A stretch of 64,000 nt of DNA from Macropodus opercularis (lineage: Eukaryota > Chordata > Actinopteri > Anabantiformes > Osphronemidae): the NCBI GenBank assembly GCA_030770545.1, contig CM061091.1, positions 15,122,501-15,186,500 on the forward strand. Direction: 5' to 3'. The notes beneath the pieces were generated by a model, which was not told the DNA's origin, did not search any database, and saw nothing but the letters and a program-made list of their open reading frames with translations. Each line of letters starts with the position of its first letter. Position 1 is the first letter of the stretch. Made by a program: the position numbers and the translations under genes. Positions 10,713 to 22,690 of the stretch are shown piece by piece.

Positions 10713-13700
10713 GTAAATGAAATCTTAAAACATATTTAAAACTGTCTTTGTACTTTACACTGTGAATAAGCATGGATTTCTTTTTTTTTTTTTTTAAACT
10801 GTGGGTCATGGAATGTCAATAAAGTAGTGCACGTCTCTCTGTGTGTTACCCGTCTACCATTTACCATCACTTGTTTTTCTCCATTTAGAAGTCTGATCTC
10901 CAAAGGCTCTACTGATCTCACAGAGTGGAGAGAGGACCTATGCTGAAATGTAATTTTTCACCCTTCTCTGTGCTCCAGCTCCCATAAATTAAATGTAGGA
11001 AAGAGGCATGAAAATAATTATTTATCAAGCTTAATTTCAGACGACTACCTTCCTTCTAGCCCCAGAATGAAGAGGTTATTTCTTTCTCCCTCCTTTCTGC
11101 AACTTTCAATCCAACCTCCCCATACATTTATGCCAAAATGTCAAATGACAATGTGTTTAAGTGTGCAGGTGGACTAACCATTCCCATCTTTCTGTTCTCT
11201 TCACTCTCTCATCTCCCCCACTCACGCCACCCTCCTGACCCGCTCCTTGCTGCATCCCCATACATTCAGCTGCTGCATAAACACGCCACCTGCTTTAATA
11301 GGTGTGAGGATCCCGTTCCTATGCAGAACGCTTCCCTTTTGCCAGCTAGGTGAAGACGGTGTGAGCAGAGAGGAGTGAAGCCATTGGTTTATACATATTT
11401 CATACCTAGCCTTTAAAAATGACCCTTTGAATTACTAATCACGCAGGATGGTTCAATTGCGGCTCCTGCCAACACGGACATCACAGCACAAATACACCCA
11501 CTTCACTTCTAATCATCTTTACTCTTAATTCTGATTCCTTTTCCTTTTAGGAGACGTCCCTACGCTCATATACTGCGTAATCAAAAAGCGCTGCTCCGCA
11601 TGCCGTGTTGGCAGCATGTGACATTTACATATGTCTGAATGCCTGAACATGCACATATATGTATTATCTTTGAGATAAATACAAAACAACTGCATAATGA
11701 AGCCATCTTTCAGGAGATGACATGCCCAATACATATGCAATTTACAAAGGCTTCTGATGTACCTCTAAATGATTTTAATGAATACTGAGGAGCCGTGGAA
11801 CAAGAAAGAGAAAATAAGATTGACAGTGGCTCTAAAAAGAAGGAAGCCTTTTTTCTGTGTGCGCTAATGCCGTCTGTCTGACAGTGACTGTCATTTGTAA
11901 AGGAACAATGTTGTGCTCTGTTCCAACTGCTACATGACAATGATGAGAAGAAATACTTCAGTAGTTCTAATGATGGACCTTAGAAATAGCTCAGCCTCAG
12001 ACAGTGGGAGACTGAGCACCTTTCAGATAAATAACAGGTTGGCCAAGACACTCGCGCATCATATTCTAAAACACACACCGTGTGTTTCTACTGTACAAAC
12101 ATCCTCAGACAATCACCAGCCCAAACAAGTGCTCCTCTGTTTACCAAATGCATTGTGAGGTCTTCCTTGGTTTTTTTTCCCTACAAGATAGGTTTTCTGG
12201 GTTTGCCTTGAATGGCCATCATTCGCAAAAAGTTTGCAGCACAAAAGGGGCCCTTCTATTAAACTACAGCCGTCTACCTTTCGCTGACAACACTGCCTTG
12301 AACCCACCACCCCAACACACCCACCCACCTCTTCACTGACATCAAACAGAACCTCAGACCTGGTTCCCTAATGCACATGCTATTTTTAACTAAGCGTTTC
12401 TAATAAGCTGCTGGGAAGCTGTAAATTTTTCATATGCAAGCACATATTTCCTTTGTGAAAACACAGAAACACACTTATTTGGTGATTAGCGACTGACAGA
12501 GGGGAGGAAAGGAACTGAATATGCTTGTATCAAATTGCATGCCTTTCAAAAAGGAGGAATCCTAATGCGAGGAGTCGTCTTCCTGTGCACCACAGGTATG
12601 AGTGAATTATTAATCGGCCAGCTCATTTTAATGCTTTTTAAAGTGCTTTATTTTGATGTGCTAAAACATACTTTTAGCCATATTCAGTCAGGCATGCATA
12701 TCATTATTTCTTCCATCAAAGAAGAGTGTCGCCCTTTCAAAGAGCACAAACAACTCAGCCTCATTTAAAATAGAAGTTCGAATATCAAAGACATTTTACA
12801 AAGGCTGGGCTTCAAACACTGTGATGAAGTTTTTTGCTGCACTTTATGAAAAAACTTAGGTATGCAAAAGGTCTGAATTGTTTTCCAGCTTTTAACCTGA
12901 CTAGTGTAAATCAAAACATCTCGCAGTTACACAAGAAGTTAGACAAGTGAGAAGCATCTATTCCAGCCTGTTACTGCTCAGTGTCATCACCATCAGAAAT
13001 CTCTTCTATTGAATAAGAGATATCTTTACTGCCAGCATTGTTTTTCTAACACAGACATGCAAAGCAAATTGTGCATAAAAAAGAAAAATTAAACTATACT
13101 TCATCTGCACTGACATTTGAGAAACATTAGAAACACAATCACACATACAGTACACTGTACAAAATTAAGTTTCAGTCTCAAACTTGTGGCTCATTAAGCT
13201 CGAGTTTGAGGAAACGTTTCATTCATGTCGCACAGTGTGAGAGGCGCCCACATGGTGTCTGTGTTCAAAGCACACCAACATATTTCACATGTGTGATTGT
13301 GTACAGATGAACTTTCTACTGCAGACGCCACGCGGAGCATCAGCGTTATTGGACTAGCACCTTTACAAGTTATATTTATAATGCAGTTACTAAAACTGTT
13401 ATTGCTTGAATACTTCTTGCAGCTGCTCCTTCATCATCTACCACCAACGCCCTCATCGCTCACATAATAAACTCCTGTTAAAACACAGCAGGGCCTGACA
13501 GAAAGACCCTGAAATACATCAAGGAATAGAGATTGTAATGAAAGAAAGCCAAAAAAAAAAAAATTGAAAGAAGCACTTATAAAGTGTTGAGTTGATCTAT
13601 CCATGCTTACTCATTTAAACTGGAAACATCCTCTAATTCATTCCTCAACATGCTTCATAGGAAATGCTACTAGAGATTGCCTCAATCTAAAGCTCCTCCC

Positions 13701-13804
13701 CTCAATCCACCCCCCACTAGGGAGCCACTACCTGCACCTGTCAATAAACATAGCAGATAAAAACCCTCCTGACCTGATAGCATCGAACACAGGTGAGTGT
13801 TGCC

Positions 13805-13828
13805 TGTGTGTGTGTGTGTGTGTGTGTG
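13805..13828. repeat. (TG)12 microsatellite
   Basis: Perfect TG dinucleotide run in the 8 kb intron, about 350 bp downstream of exon B in gene direction. Confidence 0.97.
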
Positions 13829-14182
13829 CAGTGCTATCACATGTGTGCACACATCAGTTGGAATTACACATGCAGGCCCCACTCTTTACATCACCTATTG
13901 AACAAAAACAAAACATGGGCCACATGTCACCTGAGCATCCCTAACTGTGTCTGTTGGAATTTAATACTTGAAAAGCTGCAACATAAACGAGCAGAATTCA
14001 AAATCTAGAACTGGATCTAGGGAGTTTTCAGAGAGTGTGCTGCTTCAAATACTCCCAGTATTGTTAAATATGTGTAGTTAGTGATTAGACAACAGGCCTG
14101 CAGTTCACTAATCCAGTGCAGAGCCACGTGTTTCCTGAGTGTAGAACAGCCTAAATGTGTTTGCTGGAAATATTGGCCTTAC

Positions 14183-14290
14183 CTGTCCCTTTGGTGAGCT
14201 CCTTCTCCCCCCCACTTTCTCTGTCTTTGGTTTGGTCCTCCTGGTCTGTGGTGGTCTCACTAGCAGCCTCCACATCCTCGCTTAGCTCTC
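14183..14290 (-). CDS. zfhx3: zfhx3 exon B (acidic linker, frame-preserving)
   Basis: This 108 bp exon (36 codons, phase 1 in and 1 out) has an acceptor with a long C/T tract ending CCTTCAG and a good donor ACAG|GTAAGG. Joined to exon A it continues SSDT-GELSEDVEAASETTTDQ and so on to EKELTKGT. It encodes a low-complexity acidic Glu/Asp/Thr segment with no domain, matching the acidic stretch (EDVEGPSET... KELT) at the same place in mammalian ZFHX3. It is too short and too diverged to stand alone. The call rests on frame, phase, splice sites and this local similarity. Because its length is a multiple of three with equal phases, leaving it out would not shift the frame. It sits between 28.3 kb and 8.0 kb introns. 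Confidence 0.88.
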
Positions 14291-14526
14291 CTGAAGGGGG
14301 AGGGAGGACAGGATATGTAAATCACCACGCCATCAGAATTGGTGGAAGCACTTAAAGGGACGGCAGCGTTTTTTTCTATAGGAGCTTGCAACAATTACAT
14401 TTGCTGACACACAGTTGCAAGGGTAGCAGACAAAGAGGGCAGAATTTGCTTTCTGCTCTCTGTCCTGTCTGTGGTTATGACTGGGAAATGTATTTTGAAA
14501 AAGAAAAAAAATAGATCTAGTAGCAG

Positions 14527-14544
14527 TAATAATAATAATAATAA
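14527..14544. repeat. (TAA)6 microsatellite
   Basis: Six TAA units just upstream (gene sense) of exon B. Confidence 0.95.
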
Positions 14545-16194
14545 ACTTCAAGTATTCAAAGACACTATGGAAACGCACACGATTTCCTCTGTTCCTCTGG
14601 TCGTGAAATCGCAGAAAAAGGCACGGATGTGGTCCAAAGCGAGCAGATGGAAACACAATCGTGTGAGCAGTATCCTTCACGCGAAAGACCGTCTCCTAGA
14701 CAAGCCTGCACCCTTCATACACGCAGACGCAACATACATTTCTGTCCCCTGCTGCAGCCTGTTAGGTTACTTACCAAAATAAGCCTCATTTCACTCCGTC
14801 TATCCCGCTATTGCAAACACAAAAATCATAAATATTTAAAACTTTCAGAGCCACAATTCATTTTATTTTTATGCCAAGTCAAAGGAAGAAATCCCCTGTA
14901 ACCACCTTAAAAGCCTCAGCTCGATATATCAGGCCATTTAGGAGCATCGAAGTCCAAACAATGGATATCCGATAATGCCATTTGTAAGTAACACACAGAG
15001 GAAAAGATGGCAAAAACAGATAATAAAAAGGGCATCAATCTTGTTTATTTCCCTCTAGTGCCCCCTGAACATCCCCTTTGCCTGTTAAGTTTGTTTAAAA
15101 GTAGTGGGACTTGCATGCACTAGCATTGATTTGCCAACAGTAAACTAGGCCGCAGTCGATGGGCCCTATCAGTTATTACACAAGTCAGCTAATTCTCAGC
15201 AAATGTACTTAAATGCTCTTTTGAAAAAGCTTTCATGCCCAGGTCTACTCTATGAGCTATTGATATATTGACAATGCTACAACAGCTACTGAAATATCCT
15301 GTTCAAGTATTCAGCCCTGCAGTCATCACACATCCAATCTTAGCTCACCACATGACTACCCACAGCCAAAACCGCTTTTATGATGTTACATTATCCCCGA
15401 CACTCACTGTTTATCCCGTCAGTTACCAAACGCTGCCTACGCTGTAGGTAAGTTAACATTTTTTCGGTGTCATTATCACGGATACAGACACTCGAGGCTT
15501 CGCAGAACCACCTGTTAAAGCCGGTGTTTTAGAACACAGCTGAGCAGAGTCACAGATTTATAGATTGCGTCCTTACACTGTTGCACCGACTTTCTGGATC
15601 CCACACACATTAGGGCATTTTATTTTTCCACGCGGCCACGATTTCCACTCGTTGCAGTCCATCCTGTGCTGGTAAGGTGGATCTCAAACATCCCCAGAAA
15701 ACCAGAGATCTGCTGCCAAGTTCCAAAATCCTATCTAGCTCCTGCCTGCGCAAATCCCCACAACCGCACGAGAATTAGGATACTGTACAGCTGCATAGGT
15801 GCTCAGATTACAAAATAATCCCCAGGTAAATTTTTTTCAACCTCCAAAAACGGGGCAAGGTGTCATTCCTTAGCTTTGTGACACTTGTAGTGAGACTAAT
15901 TCCCCACCTACACATTAATACACACTTTGTGCTTAAACATCACGGTGACAGTCAGCCAGCGTTCTAATTCTATTCAGCTTCCCTGCACCAACCTCCAACT
16001 TCCTGCACACGCTCACATGTGCACTGATCTTTATTTCTCCCTCAGGCTTTTAATACGTCTTTATTTAGATCTTTGGCGTACGTACAGTGTATGACAACTT
16101 TAGCACACGCTCACACATGACACAGAGCCATTATTTATGCAGAAATGCAGACATTTAACTCCTGGAGCTGTGTTACATCCTTAAGTGGCAAGTG

Positions 16195-16560
16195 GCTTTG
16201 CCTATTTCTCTTCTCATCTCCAGAATGATTAAAGCCAGGCCAACTATAATTAATGAAAGGTCATGAGTGGCCTAAGAGTAGGATGCAAATGGAAGAGACA
16301 CTGAAACTGTAGCCGTGGATTAACCCTGGAAATAGATGAGGGGAAACACTCAAAGCCATGGCAGTGGGCCATTTCTAACCCAAATCTCAGACATGTAAAG
16401 GACAATAGCCTGAAGGTTGTGTTCTAATTAATTGTCTTCATTAACCATCCTAATACAATGATATGAAACAGTTTCATTAATCTAATCATGCAGGCTGAAT
16501 AAGCTCATGGCCGACACAGAGATTACGCTCATCTGTTCTCAGCATATAAATATCAGCTTT
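16195..16560. promoter_or_regulatory. Candidate conserved noncoding element with homeobox sites and a TATA-like motif
   Basis: Low-repeat block containing ATAATTAATGAAAGGTCA near 16246 (homeobox core next to a nuclear-receptor half site), TTCTAATTAATTG near 16422, CATTAATCTAATCATG near 16474, ATGCAAAT-like GATGCAAATGG near 16282 and TATAAATA at 16545-16552. Such packed TAAT cores are typical of developmental enhancers. Function is inferred. Confidence 0.35.
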
Positions 16561-18202
16561 GCTCTGCCAGTCACTCGGTGGGGACAGTCCACAGGCTCTG
16601 CGCTCGGCATCTCGCAGACACACACGCGCACACACTCGCTCGCGCACACACGCCATCCGGCTGCTTTGCAGTCTTCCCCTCGTGTTCTGCCAGAGAGTGC
16701 AGAGGCGCAATCGGGCCCATAGGTGTCACTCTATACAAGCTGGGAGAGCACGGCTGGCTCGCACACATTAATGAGGTGCGGGGGGAAGGGGCCGAGCAGC
16801 AACAGACAGAAACGCACAGGGAAGGGGGAAAAGGGAAGAAATATGTGGAGATGACAAAAGCAGATGCTATGGAAGAGGAGTCCAGTGAAGATGAGACACC
16901 GAAAACAGCAAGATTACCTTCAGATGAGAGAGAGCAGTCGTCTTTTCCCCAGAAGAGCAGTGATTACACTAATGCTAATCAGACTGACAAGCACAAACGG
17001 CCTAATAAATAATTGATGGTAACCACTGCACTTTCCAGTATTCCTTCCCAGACTGTAGAGAAGAGCTGCACCAAGTAATAATAGTCACTCTAGATATCTT
17101 TCAGTAGGTCAGGCTCCTCCTCCTTCCTCGGCCTCAGCAGAATATACTGCTATGATGATAACCACCTTGCTTCAAGCACACAATTCCAGTCCTACCTGAG
17201 AAGGGCTCCAGGGTTCCTTGACAGTCTGTTCTTTTTTGGTTGCATATACAGAATGTCAGTCAACAGCACTGTCTTGTCTTTCTCAAGTCGCTGAGAACCG
17301 AGGCGGGGGCTGAGCGGAGCGTCTCCCTCTCCCCGGCTCTCGAGTACTGGGAGCGAGGGTTGAACTGTGCCTCCTTCTGGGCTCTTGTGTGGAGCTGTGT
17401 ATCTAAGCTCTCATTACTCTCATTATGATTATTGAGGCTGTTGTTATCATTTTAACCAGGTGTCACAGGACTGCACTGTAAATCTGAGAGGTGTGCCCCC
17501 CCCCTCCATTTTATCCAGGGCCCGACAGCTTCCTTTTCTTTAGCGCTGCACTGTCGGATAAAAAGCAATCTTATTTCACACTTCACAGACTCCATCTTTC
17601 TCCCCTACTTCTTCTTTTAAAAATCCCCCTCTTGCTCCCCCCATCATCCCTTGCACCCCTTCCTTATATCAAAGTTGGCTTGACTCTGGACTAGAGGGTG
17701 CAAAATGAAAGTGACAGGAGGGTACCATGGGACAATGAGACACAGGACCCATGCTGTGGGCTTTCATGCATTGTCCGCTCCTCATATCAGCACCTCTGCG
17801 CCCCACATGCAAGACCCTCCACCCACCCCTTTTTAAAGCACAACACACAGGAAAACACTCCCCCCGACCCCCCCTCCCACCTCTCATACGACCACAACAG
17901 AACCAAACATACCCACGACCAAGTCAGAGACAAGAGGAGCGACCAATGATCCGTTTCTAATAACAGTAACCATAACCAGCACAGTATACAGTTAAATGTG
18001 GTCATACTTAATCATATCATACTGACATGTGCACGTATTCTAGCGCAACTTTAAAAATTAGGTATCCTGAAAAATACAAACACTAATTTGTAAAATGATT
18101 GAACCTGTTTAAAGGTGAATAAATGGGAACCACAATCAGCAGAGTAAGAAAACCCAGCGGACACTAGACCTGCACACACACATACACACAAACAAAGTGT
18201 AT

Positions 18203-18231
18203 CCCCCCCCCCACTCCCACTCCCACTCTCC
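18203..18231. repeat. C run followed by (CCCACT)n low-complexity tract
   Basis: Ten Cs followed by repeated ACTCCC units. It is part of a wider C/G-homopolymer-rich zone. Confidence 0.9.
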
Positions 18232-18407
18232 CATGCTCCGTCACATTTCGAAAGGAAAGAAGAGTAAGCTACCTCAGCGCTGCTGGTCGGAGTTACATGT
18301 TAGATTCCTGACCTGTCTACCGGGGGACATGCTGGCCTCTCCCTGCTGGCCCTGCTGTGACCTCAGGATCTAAATGTGAATGAATACTTTGTGTCTCCAT
18401 GGGGCTG

Positions 18408-18490
18408 AGGGCAGGAGAGGGAAGAGGAGGAGAAGGGGGCGGGGAGGAGGTGGGAGAAGACGAGGAGGAGACGGAGGAGGGGTACGGGGT
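18408..18490. repeat. Purine tract with runs of G (possible G-quadruplex)
   Basis: About 80 bp of nearly pure G/A on the plus strand, including GGGGGCGGGGAGGAGGTGGG and GGGGTACGGGG. It could fold as a quadruplex or triplex. This is inferred from composition only. Confidence 0.7.
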
Positions 18491-18671
18491 TAGAGCAGCT
18501 AATAACTTAAAAAAAAAAAAACTTTAAATGGCAAGTTAATCACAAACAGCAGTGATAGCTCACACAGGCTTAGAACAATATCGTGGCAACCCCCTCCTGC
18601 TCCACTGCTCTCCCAGTGGTGCCTGCTCATCAAACCAGCCTCATAGGGCTTCCACACTACGCTTCATTTGA

Positions 18672-18695
18672 CCCCCCCCCCCCCCCCCCCCCCCC
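18672..18695. repeat. C24 homopolymer
   Basis: Twenty-four consecutive C residues (G24 on the gene's sense strand). Runs this long are rare and error-prone, so the exact length is uncertain. Confidence 0.95.
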
Positions 18696-21600
18696 GCCTT
18701 TTAAACTCACCGACCATTTGAAAGGACACTAAGTGTATTCAGGTCACAAAAAAGTCACACGTAAAAGTCATTTCTGTAGCCAACTTGACTTTCTTTGTGC
18801 TCTTGACACTCGGTGGATTACGAACTGTTATTGAGCACCGTGCACTGTATTAAATATTTCCCCTAAAGTGTTATCTCATGGGGAATGACACTAATTAGAA
18901 ATACGTCGCGTGTTAATGGCATGTTTAGATACATTACAAATAAAGTGGATGAAATGAGTGCCGCTCCACTTCTCCTCTCTTTGTGCTTTACTTGAGTGAT
19001 GAAGGAGGCGGAGGATCTAGGTTAATGCGGCTACGCAGGGAGTGAGCATTCAGGGACTGCTCACTCTTCTGCCCCAGCTGACACACACACACTGTGACAT
19101 CCTTGAATGTCCAAGACGATGGCCGCTCACTAACACCTATTATGTCCACAATGGAAGATGCAGGCTGTACTTTTCCCTGCTAGGATGGTGGGCTAAAAGC
19201 CTGGATGGGGGGCAAAAACGTCGCTGGGCAATGCTCTTCCATCTACTCTGCCTGAGGGACTTTGTCCTGCACAAAGGGTCACTCTGCCTCCCTGCTAACC
19301 GTCCTCCAGCGCTAGCTCCTCTTAAATCAACGCCCTTTTATTAATGCATCCTTTTCTCTTTCTTCCAGCCCACACCACAATGCCTTCACCTACTTCCAGC
19401 TAGTCAAAGGGACCGAACATAAGTGGGGTGGTTTTACTTAGTGCAGACTGAAGGGGTGTCTGCAAAAAAAAAAAAAGCATCAGCGCTGTCACGAAGGGCA
19501 ATCACATCAACTCAGAAATAGTCACCAGTGGGTTGGAAAATGTGATGGTACAGTTATGACAGGCGAGCGGGCGACTTCCCCCACTCTAGCCCACAGTCCC
19601 CGGCCCCGCTCTCCATCAGGGCGGAAGCACGGTGGACACTCTGAATATGTATAACCCGGAAAATGTATTGATTTTTCATTTGGCAAAAAAGGGACACAAA
19701 AATCACATAACCTGAAACTGTCACAGCTCTTTTGTTCATAGCTCATCTCTCCTGATGTTTGCCTTTTGCCACAAACTCTCTTTAATTACCAGGTACAGCG
19801 AGCTTCAGAGCCTTTCTCCACAGAGACACAGCCACATACAGCCTGCTGGGCTTAACAAGACAGCCCACATCTATTATATATGACATACACCCAGCAGCTT
19901 TTGTTTCATATCTGACTAATAAGCGCACTGAATATGACTATACCCACAGTTTGTTTTGTTATTATACACAAGATACAGTGCAAGAAGCTTTCTGGACGAA
20001 AACCTTGAAAATTAAAAATGTAGTCTGGCACATTAAAAATAGCACTTTCATATTAAAGCCCACGCTGGACGGTCCCAGCGTTTTATTTGATGTGCTTTTC
20101 TGAAGCGGTTCTGCTTTACATGAAACTCTATTATCGATCTAAGTTTTCTCAGGTATGAGGCAGGTTCTTGCATGTTTTTCTGAGTGTGCACACTTGTGTA
20201 CGCGTGTGTCCATTAACAGGTACTTATCTGTTTATCTCTCTCCTTTTAGGCACTGCAGACCAGTACAGTGGACCGTCTGAAAAAGATCTCTGCCTGTCGA
20301 TTTATTGAATGCACCATTTGCATATCTTTGTAGTGCATCCATCTGCCTGTGGACTGTTCTGTGGAGGTATTAGCTCAGAAAATCAATGTTGCCATGGTTG
20401 GATGTATGTAGCGCGTATCTCGGCGCGTGTTTGGAGTCCGGCTCACAGATCCCACATGGGTCCTATTTACGCGAGTCCTGCCGGCGAAGGCTTTCCTGCC
20501 AGTCCTTCAATCTTTGTAAACTTAGAGTACACAAACACACTTCTCAGCACGCCCATCCAGAGTGGGCTGGTTTGCCATTCTCTTCAATGGTCATCCTGCC
20601 TCCATGTTTCCCTCCACAGCCCTGGGCCCGACTGGCTGTTTGTTTATGAAAGCGTACGGCGAGATAAAACAGAATCTGTCAAGGTTATGAATCTTCAATT
20701 TGCTAATCAATTTTATTTAAAATATAAAATATAGGGTATCATTGATGTGTGTTTGCTTTTAAAAGTTTAACACCCTGCTAAGTTCAAATATTCCAGGATA
20801 CTTGAGAGGTGAAGGATGGTGTTTTATTTTATTTTTGTATTTATTATACGTACTTTAACATATTTTCATGAAATTACATCACGCCCATGTACATGAACAC
20901 GGTGTGTGTGGAGACCTCGCTATGATATGGATCTATTTTATATTAGACACTGTGGAGGATGCACTGGGAAACTTTTCTTTTAATGACCCTGGGTGGTTGT
21001 TCATTGCCAATTGCTAAAGAAATCCAATGATTACACTGCACCGGCACTTTAAAACACGCACGAGAGTGTTACCACTTATTGAAGAAAACTCTCGCTACTC
21101 CTATCCATTCAGTTTCTAATACAAATCAAACACAGGGAGGTTTCTTTCACCATTTGTCTTTCTTTCTGTTCCTCTTTGCATAGCCCATCCATTACTTTCA
21201 CATGAAATATGAAAAGGCAATATCCTCTCTGTGTTTGTACTGAAGCGTAATGCGATTGTGTTGTCATTTATAGGAAATAATCGCAAACCTCTCTTTCATT
21301 TTCCAGTTCAAATAACCATGAAAAATTAGCCTTCAATGTCAGGGAGGACAACAAAGGGATGCACACAGACTATTGCTTCACCACCGCGCTTGACATTTCT
21401 CCTTAATAGGAAAATGGTGGTTGTTTCTATCTTTCTTTTTCAATCTATTTCCTTTACTAAGCTCATCTTTTGCCTAATTAAAAGTTCTGCACTCAGATGT
21501 TTGAAAAATTTTCCTGCGCCTTTATTCACTGCCGAGGGTGTATGTATGTATGTATGTGAAGAAAGGTTGGAGGGTTAGAAAACTCTTGGCCTGTATACGC

Positions 21601-22469
21601 TGCATCCTGCTCATTAGCACCCTTACCCCGTCTGCTAATGGCTACTGCTGGAGCGAGATGTCGCCAGACAACCACTACGGGGCCTAGGTCGCCGTGACTA
21701 CCGTCCAGCAGCCTGATAAATAAATAATTCAAGAGCTATCAGACTCCCTGGCAGCAGAGCAGTCCCAAAAACACACACTAAGGACGGAGCCTGTAAAGGC
21801 CTTCCTAACTGATCAGCATTTAGCCTTTACAAATGATGTACAAGCAGACGTCTCCACGAGACCCCACACAATTAGCCTTAGCAGTAGTAGTCAGAGGATC
21901 CTTTTCATTTAGAGAAATCTTTATTTTCAGTGTGAGCAGCAAAGTAACGATAATTGCTTTCAGTATTACTGCCATTAAAGGCTTAATAGGCAGGTTGTTT
22001 TCCACTGTAATTATGTACAAAATAATCAACCAACTTTGCAGTGCAATTATTGGAGATGCATTTAACCAAGTTTGTTTTTGCTTGCAACACTAAGTAGAGC
22101 TACAGAACAAAAATGAATATCTTAATACTGCAAGGTGCACTGTACTGTGCAAAATTATTATTTAGTGTGCGAAAGACTCAGATCACTTTTATAACCGGCT
22201 TATAAACCAGGGATGTACTCGCGTTATTATTAGAAAACATGAGATTCAATAATATTTAAGCGCGGCTGTTTGTCGGTACAAACGTCGTAGGTCCTAACAG
22301 CATAAGTCAAGACTTTTTTTGGGTTCTAACGCATTTATGTGTAAATATTAAGTGTAGTTCTTTTTTCGTCAGAGCTGTGCTTGTTATTAAGCGGAGAGCA
22401 GTTTCATGAAAACTATATCAAAACCAGACCACAACGCTGCTGTGCTGTGACTCTTATGGGTTTCCTAAC

Positions 22470-22690
22470 ATAATAGTTTATCCTTATTTGCATACTTAAA
22501 AAACTGGATTTCATCTGGCAGCATGGCTTGTGATGCATATAATGAAATTTCCCCTCAAACGGCTAATGAAAAAGACTCATCTCGTGCAATTAGCTGCTCC
22601 TTTATTCGCTCCTTGTAAAGTATTAATTTATTAGCACATAATTCTGGCCGCATTATTATTTATTAGATTATGTGCACACCTTACAGCCTT
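22470..22690. promoter_or_regulatory. Candidate conserved noncoding element rich in POU/Hox-type motifs
   Basis: Contains TTATTTGCATAC (inverted octamer), TGATGCATATAATGAAATT, GGCTAATGAAAAAG, GTGCAATTAGCTG, TATTAATTTATTAG and TTTATTAGATTATG within about 200 bp, without simple repeats. It looks like a homeodomain/POU-bound enhancer. Alignment is needed to confirm. Confidence 0.4.

Larger units (their letters stand above)
6134..14182 (-). other. zfhx3 intron between exons B and C (8.0 kb)
   Basis: No coding exon was recognised on either strand. It contains a 15-base T run at 10781-10795, a (TG)12 at 13805-13828, and low-repeat stretches that look regulatory (about 7220-7545 and the CRE cluster at 10672-10712). 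All open frames are under about 115 codons and resemble no known protein. Confidence 0.8.

Noticed and set aside
16578..17012. 144-codon plus-strand open frame, longest closed one in the window
   Set aside because: The first half is translated from a CA-repeat-like region (THAHTLARAHT) and the rest is a hydrophilic stretch with no domain. It is antisense to zfhx3 with no splice or family support.
20309..20734. 141-codon plus-strand open frame
   Set aside because: Composition and content look random, with no recognisable domain.
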